Below are positions 1 to 5,457 of a DNA stretch of 11,069 bases, in pieces. A program made the translations under genes and the position numbers. Each line of letters opens with the position of its first letter. The stretch's first letter is position 1. Below the pieces are notes generated by a model, which saw only the letters and a program-made list of their open reading frames with translations, was not told where the DNA came from and ran no database searches. The stretch spans positions 1 through 11,069 of the forward strand of contig JACMIV010000148.1 of assembly GCA_014380965.1 (NCBI GenBank), written 5' to 3'. The DNA is from Rhizobiaceae bacterium. GTDB taxonomy: Bacteria > Pseudomonadota > Alphaproteobacteria > Rhizobiales > Rhizobiaceae.

Positions 1-325
1 TATGCGAAATATTTTGAAGATGGATGTCAGTGCGAAAAAGTCAGCGTTATTACGTCTTTCGTTGTATTTTTGTACGAGTGCTGCCGTTAAGTGATCAGGG
101 TTCGATCCTCGCTAAACCACGAGGAATTGCAACTAAGCCAGAACCGGCACATGGCCGTTCGAGTCTCATCATCTTCGCGAAGGGCGCTGAAAGTGAATTC
201 TCGACACGTTCTGACCGCCAAGCGCTGATTTCATAGCTACCGTCAGGGGTTGCCCGCGGGGCTGCGTTGGCAGGCTACTCGAAGCGATCAGGCGTGCCGC
301 CATTGCCGCAGTATCTCCTCGTCAC

Positions 326-346
326 AACGTGGTGGAATGCCACGTT
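326..346. repeat. Inverted repeat, 7-bp arms
   Basis: AACGTGG (326-332) and CCACGTT (340-346) are perfect inverted copies around a 7-base centre. No run of T follows, so it is not an intrinsic terminator. A dyad of this size could be an operator or a stem-loop; nothing in the sequence decides which. It lies more than 300 bases upstream of infA. Confidence 0.4.
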
Positions 347-556
347 ACCGCCCAGTGGTAGACTTGCGGTGTGACGGCTGTGGCGCTCGGCATGCTGCAA
401 GCTGGAATTCGTCACGAACACGCCAAGATCTTTGGTTCCGACTTTGCAAAGGTGCCGCGGGTTGCGCATCGTCGCGAACGCTGTCGGGTTGACCCTTGCA
501 ACGGACAGCCCGCCCGCCCGCGTTTCCGCGGAAGCATAACCCACACCTTGCTTTTC

Positions 557-653
557 CGGACGATACGTCCGATGGAGGGCGCCATCTTGAGAAGAGAGAG
601 CCGCCTTTGCGGCACCATCCCGGCCGCGCCACGGACCCAAGGGCCGCGCGGCC
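557..653. repeat. Cluster of three short stem-loops just upstream of infA
   Basis: Three compact dyads lie in the hundred bases before the infA ribosome binding site: CGGACG/CGTCCG (557-562 and 566-571, 3-base loop), GCCGC/GCGGC (600-604 and 609-613, 4-base loop) and the 12-base palindrome GGCCGCGCGGCC (642-653). If infA is transcribed from further upstream, these would fold in its 5' leader. In high-GC DNA some such dyads arise by chance, so any regulatory role is inference. Confidence 0.35.
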
Positions 654-678
654 AAAACTGTCTGAGGTCGAAACGCTT

Positions 679-897
679 ATGGCGAAAGAAGAAGTTCTCG
701 AATTCCCGGGCCTGGTGACCGAACTCTTGCCCAATGCGACCTTCCGCATCAAGCTCGAGAACGATCACGAGATCATAGCCCACACCGCCGGCCGCATGCG
801 CAAGAACCGCATCCGCGTTTTGACGGGCGACAAGGTGCTCGTCGAGATGACGCCCTACGATCTGTCCAAGGGCCGCATCACCTACCGCTTCAAGTAG
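679..897 (+). CDS. infA: Translation initiation factor IF-1
   Basis: The product is a 72-residue S1/OB-fold protein that binds the A site of the 30S subunit during initiation and works with IF2 and IF3. The whole chain reads as IF-1: [11 protein letters not shown] at the start, a central [37 protein letters not shown] core (about residues 18-51) with the basic RMRKNRIR patch that contacts 16S rRNA, and the terminal [12 protein letters not shown]. Length equals the usual 71-72 residues. The ATG at 679 is chosen over upstream in-frame codons because it gives the family N-terminus and has a GAGGT Shine-Dalgarno (664-668) 10 bases before it. It is followed after 82 bases by maf and yacG on the same strand, a common alphaproteobacterial arrangement, so co-transcription is likely. 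Confidence 0.97.
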   Translation: MAKEEVLEFPGLVTELLPNATFRIKLENDHEIIAHTAGRMRKNRIRVLTGDKVLVEMTPYDLSKGRITYRFK

Positions 898-914
898 GCC
901 GGTCCGGCTCCGAG

Positions 915-958
915 CGTCTGCCGGTTCCCCCGTCTGCCGGCTGCAAGCGTCCGCCGGT
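915..958 (+). repeat. Three imperfect tandem repeats between infA and maf
   Basis: The 11-base unit CGTCTGCCGGT recurs at 915-925, 931-941 (last base C) and 948-958 (CGTCCGCCGGT), with periods of 16 and 17 bases. A decayed fourth copy may begin at 966 (CGTTCG). It fills most of the 82-base gap between the infA stop and the maf start. It could be a slippage product, a protein-binding array or leader RNA structure; no function can be assigned. Confidence 0.5.
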
Positions 959-979
959 CCTAAGCGTTCGAAAGTCCCG

Positions 980-1615
980 ATGGCGATGAGGCTTCAACTC
1001 GTGCTCGCGTCCGGCTCGCCCCGGCGTCTGGAGCTTCTGCAGCAGGCCGGCATCGAGCCCGAGCGCCTGCTTCCTGCCGATATCGACGAGACGCCCCAGA
1101 AGAGCGAGCATCCGCGATCCCTTGCCAAGCGGCTGTCGTCGGAGAAGGCCGAGGTCGCCTACGCCGTTCTGCGCGATCGCGGCGAGAGCGAGGGGCGCAT
1201 CGTGCTCGCCGCCGACACCGTCGTCTCCGTCGGGCGGCAGATCCTGCCGAAGGCCGAGCTCGTCGACGACGCGGTGGCGAACCTGCGCATCCTCTCGGGG
1301 CGCACCCACCGCGTCCACACCGGCGTGTGCCTGATCGGGCCGTCGCAGCGACAGCGGCTACGCCTCGTCGAGACGCGCGTGCGCTTCAAGCGTCTGTCGC
1401 GCGACGACATCGAGAGTTACATTGCCTCGGGCGAGTGGCGCGGCAAGGCAGGCGGCTATGCCATCCAGGGCCTTGCCGGAAGCTTTGTCGTGCGCCTCGT
1501 CGGCTCCTATACCAACGTGGTCGGCCTGCCGCTCTACGAGGCCGTCGCGCTCATCGGCGGCGAGGGGTTCGACATCCACGGGCGTTGGCGCGATGGCGGC
1601 AAGCCGGCGTCATGA
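980..1615 (+). CDS. maf: Maf family nucleoside triphosphate pyrophosphatase
   Basis: Maf proteins hydrolyse non-canonical or selected nucleoside triphosphates to the monophosphate and pyrophosphate, a house-cleaning role in the cytoplasm. The 211-residue chain carries the full family signature: SGSPRR at residues 11-16 (paired arginines R15, R16), an SSEKA lysine at K56, AADTVV with the metal-binding D79, a lysine at K91, and [10 protein letters not shown] at 155-164 with Q163. The family is about 190-210 residues. YhdE-like members act on dTTP/UTP and YceF-like members on m7GTP; I cannot place this one in either group from the motifs alone. An alternative ATG at 986 would shorten it by two residues; neither start has a strong ribosome binding site. 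The stop overlaps the yacG start (ATGA), indicating translational coupling. Confidence 0.93.
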   Translation: MAMRLQLVLASGSPRRLELLQQAGIEPERLLPADIDETPQKSEHPRSLAKRLSSEKAEVAYAVLRDRGESEGRIVLAADTVVSVGRQILPKAELVDDAVANLRILSGRTHRVHTGVCLIGPSQRQRLRLVETRVRFKRLSRDDIESYIASGEWRGKAGGYAIQGLAGSFVVRLVGSYTNVVGLPLYEAVALIGGEGFDIHGRWRDGGKPAS

Positions 1616-1830
1616 CGTCTGGCAAGGGATCGGCTGGAGGCGGCACCGTCACGCCGCTGCGCCGAAAGCGCAAGTGTCCCGAATGCGGCCGGCCGTCGGA
1701 GCGCTTAAGCTTTCCCTTCTGCTCGCCCCGCTGCAAGGCGGTCGATCTCAATCGCTGGCTGTCCGGAAGCTACGTCATTGCCGGCCCCGAGAACGAACTG
1801 CCGAGCCCTGATGACGAGGACGAACGGTAG
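1612..1830 (+). CDS. yacG: DNA gyrase inhibitor YacG, zinc-binding
   Basis: The 72-residue protein has the treble-clef zinc site of YacG: C22-P-E-C25, then C37-S-P-R-C41, followed by the family string [16 protein letters not shown]. YacG of E. coli binds GyrB and blocks DNA binding by gyrase; that function is carried over from the family. The N-terminus (about 15 residues) is a low-complexity Gly/Ser stretch and the C-terminus is acidic (PDDEDER), both usual for alphaproteobacterial members. The ATG at 1612 overlaps the maf stop by four bases and there is no strong Shine-Dalgarno of its own, so it probably depends on termination-reinitiation after maf. In many Rhizobiales a tRNA-Phe gene follows yacG (from memory); here the converging peptidase gene begins 29 bases later instead. 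Confidence 0.93.
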   Translation: MTSGKGSAGGGTVTPLRRKRKCPECGRPSERLSFPFCSPRCKAVDLNRWLSGSYVIAGPENELPSPDDEDER

Positions 1831-1841
1831 TCACCGCTGGG

Positions 1842-1881
1842 CGTCGGCGCTTACGAAACTCAACGGCCGAGGGCGCCGACG
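1842..1881. terminator. Hairpin between converging yacG and C93 peptidase genes
   Basis: CGTCGGCGC (1842-1850) pairs perfectly with GCGCCGACG (1873-1881) across a 22-base loop that contains the minus-strand stop codon. It sits exactly at the junction of two converging genes, where a bidirectional terminator is expected, but neither side has a T run, so termination by this hairpin is only a possibility. Confidence 0.35.
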
Positions 1882-2474
1882 ACGAAATCCAGATTGGCGG
1901 CGATCGAGAGCCACTTGCCGGGGTCCTCGCTGCTCTGCCGTTTGACGAAGGCATAGGGCGTGTCGCGCCAGGCCCGAACGCGCCAGTCGAGATTGTCGAG
2001 CACGAAGTCTCCGGTGGATGTGCGCAGGGTCAAAACCGCATGTCCCTCGCCGTTCGGCTTGCGCACGACGGTGATGAGGAGGTTCGAGAGCGGGATGCCG
2101 ATCGCCTCGAGGCGTTGGCGCTTCAGGAGCACGAAATCCTCGCAGTCCCCCCGCCCGTCCTCGGGATAGACCCAATGTTCCTCGACGCCGTAGAGAAGCT
2201 GATCCGATACCGGCTCGATCTCGGCATTCGTCTGCGTGTTGATCTCCGCCACCGTCTGGATGAGGCTGGCGGTCAGATCGACCGGAGCAAGACGGTCACT
2301 GCCGGGTGCCTCGCATTCGCGCGGGAGGTCGCGGCACAGGAGATGATGTCCGATCGGCGCGGTGGTCGAGACGCCGAGCGTCATGAAGCCGATCTCCGCC
2401 CTGACGCTGAGGCAGCTTAGAAGAAGGCAAAGAACGGCCACCGACCCGGCACCCGAAGCGCGGAAAGCTTGCAT
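1860..2474 (-). CDS. Secreted transglutaminase-like cysteine peptidase (BTLCP, family C93)
   Basis: The 204-residue product belongs to the bacterial transglutaminase-like cysteine proteinases (Pfam Peptidase_C93), the family that includes LapG. A signal peptide covers residues 1-26 (hydrophobic VAVLCLLLSCL, cleavage after SVRA), so it acts in the periplasm or outside. The catalytic residues are visible: C111 in RGDCEDFVLLKR, H145 in GEGHAVLT, and an aspartate in the DNLD stretch (D160 or nearby). The start at 2474 is preferred over a frame beginning at 2528 because it opens directly on the signal peptide and has an AGGAG Shine-Dalgarno (complement of 2481-2486). No LapD or large adhesin gene is in view, so a LapG-like role in adhesin release cannot be claimed. 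It converges on yacG and is read in the same direction as the hydrolase 291 bases upstream. Confidence 0.88.
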   Translation of the reverse strand: MQAFRASGAGSVAVLCLLLSCLSVRAEIGFMTLGVSTTAPIGHHLLCRDLPRECEAPGSDRLAPVDLTASLIQTVAEINTQTNAEIEPVSDQLLYGVEEHWVYPEDGRGDCEDFVLLKRQRLEAIGIPLSNLLITVVRKPNGEGHAVLTLRTSTGDFVLDNLDWRVRAWRDTPYAFVKRQSSEDPGKWLSIAANLDFVVGALGR

Positions 2475-2515
2475 GTCGAACTCCTGAAGACAGGATGTTG
2501 CGTGCTGATCTAGCG

Positions 2516-2544
2516 ATGGTGAGTGCAACGCGGAAGACTGTCAA
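2516..2544 (-). promoter_or_regulatory. Possible promoter of the C93 peptidase gene
   Basis: On the minus strand a perfect TTGACA (complement of 2539-2544) stands 17 bases upstream of CACCAT (complement of 2516-2521), which matches TATAAT at three of six positions. The distance to the start codon at 2474 is about 40 bases, suitable for a short leader. The -10 element is poor, so this is tentative. Confidence 0.35.
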
Positions 2545-2699
2545 CGCATCAGCCTGCCGCCGTCCCGCACTGCGTCGGCTTCAGGTAAGTTTGAGCCTCG
2601 GGAGGACCGCAGTGAGGCTTTTCGTCGGGACACGAGTTCCGCGTCGGCGCCACGATAAAGAGAATTTGAACAAGATCTTAAACGATGTGCACAAGAGTT

Positions 2700-2737
2700 G
2701 TGGCATTTTCGCCACGTCGTTCGGGAAATGGCCGAAC
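2700..2737 (-). terminator. Two adjacent hairpins downstream of the hydrolase gene
   Basis: GTTCGG/CCGAAC (2719-2724 and 2732-2737) and GTGGC/GCCAC (2700-2704 and 2711-2715) lie 28-66 bases beyond the stop of the minus-strand hydrolase. Read on that strand they come in tandem and are followed by a weakly T-bearing stretch (AACTCTTG). They may end the hydrolase transcript. The rest of the 291-base gap between the two minus-strand genes shows an AT-richer patch at about 2655-2700 and no gene. Confidence 0.35.
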
Positions 2738-2765
2738 CTCACGCGAAGCCCGGTGTCGAGCTTCA

Positions 2766-3569
2766 TCAGACCGCATTCGTGACGGCCGCAAGCTCGCGCG
2801 CCGCCTGTTCGATACGGGCGAGATCCTCCTCGCGCGACAGCCTGTGATCGCCGTCCCGGATCAAGGTCAGGATCACGCCGTCGCCCGGAAGCGACGACAC
2901 GAGGTCGAGCGCGTGGGTGTAGGGCACGTCCGGATCCGCCATGCCCTGGATGATGTGGACCGGGCACCCTGTCTCGATGAGCCCGTCCATCACGAGGTTG
3001 CGGGCTCCATCCTCGAGCAGCGTCCGCGTATAGACCGTCGGCTGATCGGAATAGGCCGACGGCTTGGTGCAAAAGCCCTTGTCCGCGAGATCCCGTTTCT
3101 GAAGATCGCTGAGCTTCGGTTCGACGAGGCGCCGGGTGAAGTCGGGAGCCGGCGCAAGGAGGAGGAGCCCGGCGATCCTGTCACCGAGACCGTCCCGGCG
3201 AAGATCCGCGACGAGACGGAGCGCGATCCACGCGCCCATGGACGAGCCGACGAGGATCGCGGGCCCCGAAACCGTTGCGTCGAAAACCGCGCGGGCATCG
3301 TCGAGCCAGCGCGAGATCGTCCCCTCCTCGAAGGTGCCGGACGATTCGCCATGACCGCTGTAGTCGAACCGGCAGAAGCCGAACCGTTCCGCCTCGGCAA
3401 GCGCCGAGAGCCTTTCGGCTTTCGTCCCCAGCATGTCGGAGCGGTATCCGCCGAGCCAGACCAACGTCGGTTCGGCTCCTCGGAAAGCGCGGACGGCGAT
3501 GCGGCGATGCGTTTCGCCGGCTCCGACGTCGAGATAGGAAGGGGGAGCGCGGACGGTGTCTGTCGTCAT
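2766..3569 (-). CDS. Alpha/beta hydrolase, ABHD10-like
   Basis: The 267-residue protein is an alpha/beta-hydrolase fold serine hydrolase. Blocks characteristic of the ABHD10-like branch are visible: WLGGYRSDMLGTKA (38-51, oxyanion region), RFDYSGHGESSGTFEEGTI (67-85), and the nucleophile elbow LVGSSMGAW with S110. The likely acid is D212 in GMADPDVPY and the base is H242 in DGDHRLS, giving a complete triad. Human ABHD10 is a thioesterase/esterase; the bacterial substrate is unknown. No signal peptide is seen, so it is cytoplasmic. The frame stays open far upstream, through infC in antisense, but similarity begins shortly after MTTDTV, so the ATG at 3569 is used; its Shine-Dalgarno is weak, leaving some doubt. 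It is divergent from infC. Confidence 0.88.
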   Translation of the reverse strand: MTTDTVRAPPSYLDVGAGETHRRIAVRAFRGAEPTLVWLGGYRSDMLGTKAERLSALAEAERFGFCRFDYSGHGESSGTFEEGTISRWLDDARAVFDATVSGPAILVGSSMGAWIALRLVADLRRDGLGDRIAGLLLLAPAPDFTRRLVEPKLSDLQKRDLADKGFCTKPSAYSDQPTVYTRTLLEDGARNLVMDGLIETGCPVHIIQGMADPDVPYTHALDLVSSLPGDGVILTLIRDGDHRLSREEDLARIEQAARELAAVTNAV

Positions 3570-3619
3570 GAGGCTGAGCGCTGCTTTCTGTCCGGAGTTG
3601 CCATTTCTTGACGGGGAGA

Positions 3620-3648
3620 CGTGAAACTCCGCTTCCCACGTGCTATAT
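3620..3648 (+). promoter_or_regulatory. Candidate infC promoter, rhizobial sigma-70 type
   Basis: CTATAT at 3643-3648 equals the -10 consensus described for Sinorhizobium housekeeping promoters, and CGTGAA at 3620-3625 matches CTTGAC at four of six positions with the preferred 17-base spacer. Transcription would begin near 3655, giving a leader of about 155 bases before infC. Confidence 0.5.
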
Positions 3649-3735
3649 CGCCTCGGTGACGTACCCGGCGCGTGCCGATGCTTTTGTTTTCGCGCCACGT
3701 TCGGTACGCGGGATATATCGGACGACGGAGTGGCC

Positions 3736-3894
3736 ATGAATGCCGCCCGCCAGTTGTCCGCCGCCCATGCAGAGCCCATTTGTGTCGTCAACAGCAGGAG
3801 ACAACGACCATTCGCAGACCATTTCGTGCGCCGCCGGTCCAGAAGGAGGGACCGCGCTCCAACAAGGACATCCGGATTCCCTTCGTCCAGCTGA
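3736..3894 (+). CDS. Possible short upstream ORF overlapping the infC start
   Basis: An ATG at 3736 has GGAG at 3727-3730 (5-base gap) and opens a 52-codon frame that ends 85 bases inside infC in a different frame. The peptide ([18 protein letters not shown]...) is rich in arginine in its second half, where it is read out of frame over infC, and resembles no family I know. It might be a translated leader that affects ribosome access to the weak infC start, or it may be chance. Low confidence; conservation in related genomes would decide. Confidence 0.2.
   Translation: MNAARQLSAAHAEPICVVNSRRQRPFADHFVRRRSRRRDRAPTRTSGFPSSS
3796..3812 (+). promoter_or_regulatory. infC ribosome binding site with ATT start codon
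   Basis: AGGAG (3796-3800) lies 9 bases before ATT (3810-3812). No in-frame ATG, GTG or TTG gives the conserved IF3 N-terminus, while the residues right after this ATT (RRPFRAPP) are the typical rhizobial start. A strong Shine-Dalgarno at correct spacing fixes the ATT as initiator. Confidence 0.85.
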
Positions 3895-4349
3895 TCGACA
3901 TCGATGGTCAGAACCGCGGTCCGACGCCGACGGCCGATGCCTTGGCGATGGCCGAGGAAGCTGGACTCGATCTCGTCGAGATCGTGCCGACCGCAAATCC
4001 GCCGGTCTGCAAGATCCTCGATCTCGGCAAGCTGAAGTACGAGGGCCAGAAGAAGGCCGCCGAGCAGCGCAAGCGCCAGAAGATCATCGAGGTCAAGGAG
4101 ATCAAGATGCGGCCGAACATCGACGATCACGACTACGAGACCAAGATGAAGGCTGTCCGCCGCTTCTTCGAGGACGGTGACAAGGTGAAGCTGACTCTGC
4201 GTTTCCGCGGCCGCGAGATGGCGCATCAGGACCTCGGAATGCTGCTTTTGAACCGCGTCCGCGACGAGACCGCCGAGATCGCCAAGGTCGAGGCCGAGCC
4301 CAAGCTCGAAGGCCGCCAGATGATGATGGTCCTCGCTCCGCGCGGGTGA
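3810..4349 (+). CDS. infC: Translation initiation factor IF-3
   Basis: IF3 binds the 30S subunit, keeps it apart from 50S and rejects wrong initiator tRNAs and non-canonical start codons. With the ATT at 3810 as initiator (read as Met) the product is 179 residues, against 180 in E. coli. The N-terminal domain spans about 16-85 ([35 protein letters not shown]), the lysine-rich linker about 75-95 ([17 protein letters not shown]) and the C-terminal 30S-binding domain about 90-175 ([32 protein letters not shown]). An ATG-started version (3672) would add 46 residues unlike any IF3. The non-canonical codon implies negative autoregulation by IF3 itself, as established in E. coli. It heads the conserved infC-rpmI-rplT cluster, with a 298-base gap before rpmI. 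Confidence 0.96.
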   Translation: MRRPFRAPPVQKEGPRSNKDIRIPFVQLIDIDGQNRGPTPTADALAMAEEAGLDLVEIVPTANPPVCKILDLGKLKYEGQKKAAEQRKRQKIIEVKEIKMRPNIDDHDYETKMKAVRRFFEDGDKVKLTLRFRGREMAHQDLGMLLLNRVRDETAEIAKVEAEPKLEGRQMMMVLAPRG

Positions 4350-4355
4350 GCGAAC

Positions 4356-4394
4356 GGCGGGACGGGTGGCGCTCAGGCTCCGCCCCGCCCCGCC
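4356..4394 (+). terminator. GC-rich hairpin after infC
   Basis: GGCGGG (4356-4361) pairs with CCCGCC (4389-4394), and the stem can continue inward past one mismatch (CGGG with CCCG). It begins seven bases beyond the infC stop. A T run is lacking, so it may be a weak terminator, a pause site or an mRNA-stabilising 3' structure. A second, smaller stem, TCCGG/CCGGA, lies at 4421-4433. Confidence 0.4.
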
Positions 4395-4471
4395 TCCGGT
4401 CCAAATTGGCCGCTTGCAGCTCCGGCGGCCGGACCTCTCTTCTCAACAGAACGCATCCCGTGCGCGACGCT

Positions 4472-4500
4472 CTTGCCTTGGGGCGGGGCTTTCGCTATGG
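4472..4500 (+). promoter_or_regulatory. Candidate rpmI-rplT promoter
   Basis: CTTGCC (4472-4477) and CTATGG (4495-4500) are separated by exactly 17 bases and match the rhizobial consensus CTTGAC-N17-CTATAT at five and four of six positions. Transcription would start near 4507, leaving a leader of about 140 bases before rpmI. The presence of a promoter-like pair in the otherwise empty 298-base gap (4350-4647) supports separate expression of the two ribosomal protein genes from infC. Confidence 0.5.
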
Positions 4501-4647
4501 GATCGCCGTTGACCGAGTGGGCCGGCAGGGCATGCCGTGGCCACTTCGAATGCGACCCGCGCGACAATCCGAAATCCTTCGAATTGCTGGCGACCCTGCC
4601 GAAAGGCGGACGGCTTGCCCATCGCGCTTCCGATCAAGGAGAGCAAA

Positions 4648-4848
4648 ATGCCCAAGATGAAGACGAAGTCCGCTGCCAAGAAACGCTTCAGGTTTACCGC
4701 CAACGGCCATGTCAAGGCCGGCGCTGCGGGCAAACGCCACGGCATGATCAAGCGCTCTAACGACTTTCTACGCAACGCGCGCGGGACGATGATTTTGTCC
4801 AAGCCCGACGAGCGGATCGTCAAGGTTTACATGCCGTACAACCGCTGA
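4648..4848 (+). CDS. rpmI: 50S ribosomal protein L35 (bL35)
   Basis: A 66-residue, strongly basic protein of the large subunit. The sequence begins [14 protein letters not shown] with the L35 signature ([10 protein letters not shown]), followed by [18 protein letters not shown] and the end [16 protein letters not shown]. Length is normal (64-67 residues). The ATG at 4648 has AAGGAG (4636-4641) six bases before it. A GTG-started in-frame extension from 4537 is rejected because it adds unrelated residues. Thirty-six bases separate it from rplT, and the two are almost certainly one transcript. Confidence 0.97.
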   Translation: MPKMKTKSAAKKRFRFTANGHVKAGAAGKRHGMIKRSNDFLRNARGTMILSKPDERIVKVYMPYNR

Positions 4849-4884
4849 GCGGCCCGGCGTTTTAAAAATCAAGGAGCTAAGATC

Positions 4885-5304
4885 ATGGCACGTGTGAAAA
4901 GGGGCGTGACGTCTCACGCCAAGCACAAGAAGGTTCTCGAGCAGGCCAAGGGTTTCCGCGGCCGCCGCAAGAACACGATCCGGACGGCCAAGGCCGCCGT
5001 TGATCGGTCCAAGCAATACGCGACGCGTGACCGTCGCACCAAGAAGCGCAACTTCCGCGCCCTCTGGATCCAGCGCATCAATGCCGGCGTGCGCGAGCAC
5101 GGCCTGACCTATGCCCGCTTCATCGACGGTCTTGCCAAGACCGGAATCGAAGTCGACCGCAAGGTCCTGTCCGATCTCGCCATCCACGAGCCGGAAGCTT
5201 TCGCGGCGCTCTGTGCCTCGGCGAAGACGGCCCTCGAATACCTCAAGGACCAGAATCCCGGTTCCTACGAGCGTGCGGTACGCGACGTCGGGGTCGCCGC
5301 CTGA
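4885..5304 (+). CDS. rplT: 50S ribosomal protein L20 (bL20)
   Basis: L20 binds 23S rRNA and is needed early in 50S assembly; in E. coli it also represses the rpmI-rplT message. The 139-residue product shows the basic N-terminal arm ([20 protein letters not shown], then [20 protein letters not shown]) and the globular C-terminal half ([40 protein letters not shown]). E. coli L20 is 118 residues; the roughly 20 extra residues here (after [11 protein letters not shown]) form the C-terminal extension common in rhizobial L20. AAGGAG (4871-4876) lies 8 bases before the ATG. A strong terminator follows at 5346. Confidence 0.97.
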   Translation: MARVKRGVTSHAKHKKVLEQAKGFRGRRKNTIRTAKAAVDRSKQYATRDRRTKKRNFRALWIQRINAGVREHGLTYARFIDGLAKTGIEVDRKVLSDLAIHEPEAFAALCASAKTALEYLKDQNPGSYERAVRDVGVAA

Positions 5305-5311
5305 GGCCAAG

Positions 5312-5336
5312 CGGGCATATCTCGAAGATACGCCCG
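5312..5336 (+). repeat. Stem-loop immediately after rplT
   Basis: CGGGC/GCCCG (5312-5316 and 5332-5336) and TATCT/AGATA form an 11-position stem with one A-C mismatch and a 3-base CGA loop. It starts eight bases after the rplT stop and precedes the terminator by ten bases. It has no T run; it may protect the 3' end of the message. Confidence 0.45.
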
Positions 5337-5345
5337 TTCGACGAC

Positions 5346-5384
5346 AAGGCCCGCCGGCGGAGACGCCGGGCGGGCCTTTTCTTT
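5346..5384 (+). terminator. Intrinsic terminator of the rpmI-rplT transcript
   Basis: A long GC stem runs from AAGGCCCGCC (5346-5355) to GGCGGGCCTT (5369-5378), continues inward as GGCG/CGCC with a single bulged G, and closes on a GAGA tetraloop. It is followed by TTTTCTTT (5377-5384). Stem, tight loop and T tract make this the clearest terminator in the window. It separates rplT from pheS, so pheS needs read-through or its own promoter in the next 70 bases, where I see no clear -35/-10 pair. Confidence 0.85.
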
Positions 5385-5406
5385 GCTCATGGCGCGCGTT
5401 AGGGAA

Positions 5407-5441
5407 CCCGTCGACGGGATGCGGCGCCCCTCGGGGCGCCG
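5407..5441 (+). promoter_or_regulatory. Two palindromes in front of the pheS ribosome binding site
   Basis: CCCGTCGACGGG (5407-5418) is a perfect 12-base palindrome. It is followed by CGGCGCCC/GGGCGCCG (5422-5429 and 5434-5441) around a CTCG loop. The second stem ends six bases before the pheS Shine-Dalgarno GGAG (5448-5451). They may be RNA stem-loops that tune pheS translation, or a DNA-binding site. No Phe-rich leader peptide accompanies them, so a classic attenuator of the E. coli pheL type is not supported. Confidence 0.4.
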
Positions 5442-5457
5442 GCGAATGGAGTGTGAT

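Larger units (their letters stand above)
1..678. other. Intergenic stretch upstream of infA, no convincing gene
   Basis: Several open frames cross this stretch on both strands, but they overlap one another, use rare-looking residue mixes and match no family I recognise, so none is called. By hand count G+C is about 37% over 1-60 and 47% over 61-120, against roughly 65-70% in the coding DNA to the right; this suggests that the left end belongs to less conserved or acquired DNA. Two T-loop-like strings, GGTTCGATCC near 99-108 and CGTTCGAGTC near 158-167, recall tRNA 3' halves, but the flanking bases do not form proper T stems. The part from about 320 to 660 holds several short inverted repeats, listed separately. 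No promoter for infA could be picked with confidence. Confidence 0.6.

Noticed and set aside
80..185. Possible tRNA gene or fragment
   Set aside because: Two T-loop-like strings are present, but bases on either side do not form T stems and no acceptor, D or anticodon arms could be built; tRNAscan-SE would settle it.
489..517. TTGACC as a -35 element for infA
   Set aside because: No acceptable -10 sequence lies 16-18 bases downstream.
275..752. Overlapping open frames on both strands upstream of infA
   Set aside because: They overlap each other and the infA start, match no known family and have no convincing ribosome binding site; they look like chance frames in GC-rich DNA.
2594..2622. AGCCTC/GAGGCT stem followed by TTTT on the plus strand
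   Set aside because: It resembles a weak terminator, but no plus-strand gene precedes it and the 14-base loop makes it unconvincing.
3570..4226. Long minus-strand extension of the hydrolase frame
   Set aside because: It runs antisense through infC; hydrolase similarity begins after the ATG at 3569, and the extension has no domain.
5389..5457. ATG-started N-terminal extension or leader peptide of pheS
   Set aside because: The added residues ([13 protein letters not shown]...) are not part of PheS, lack Phe codons and encode palindromic DNA; the GTG at 5458 has the proper Shine-Dalgarno.
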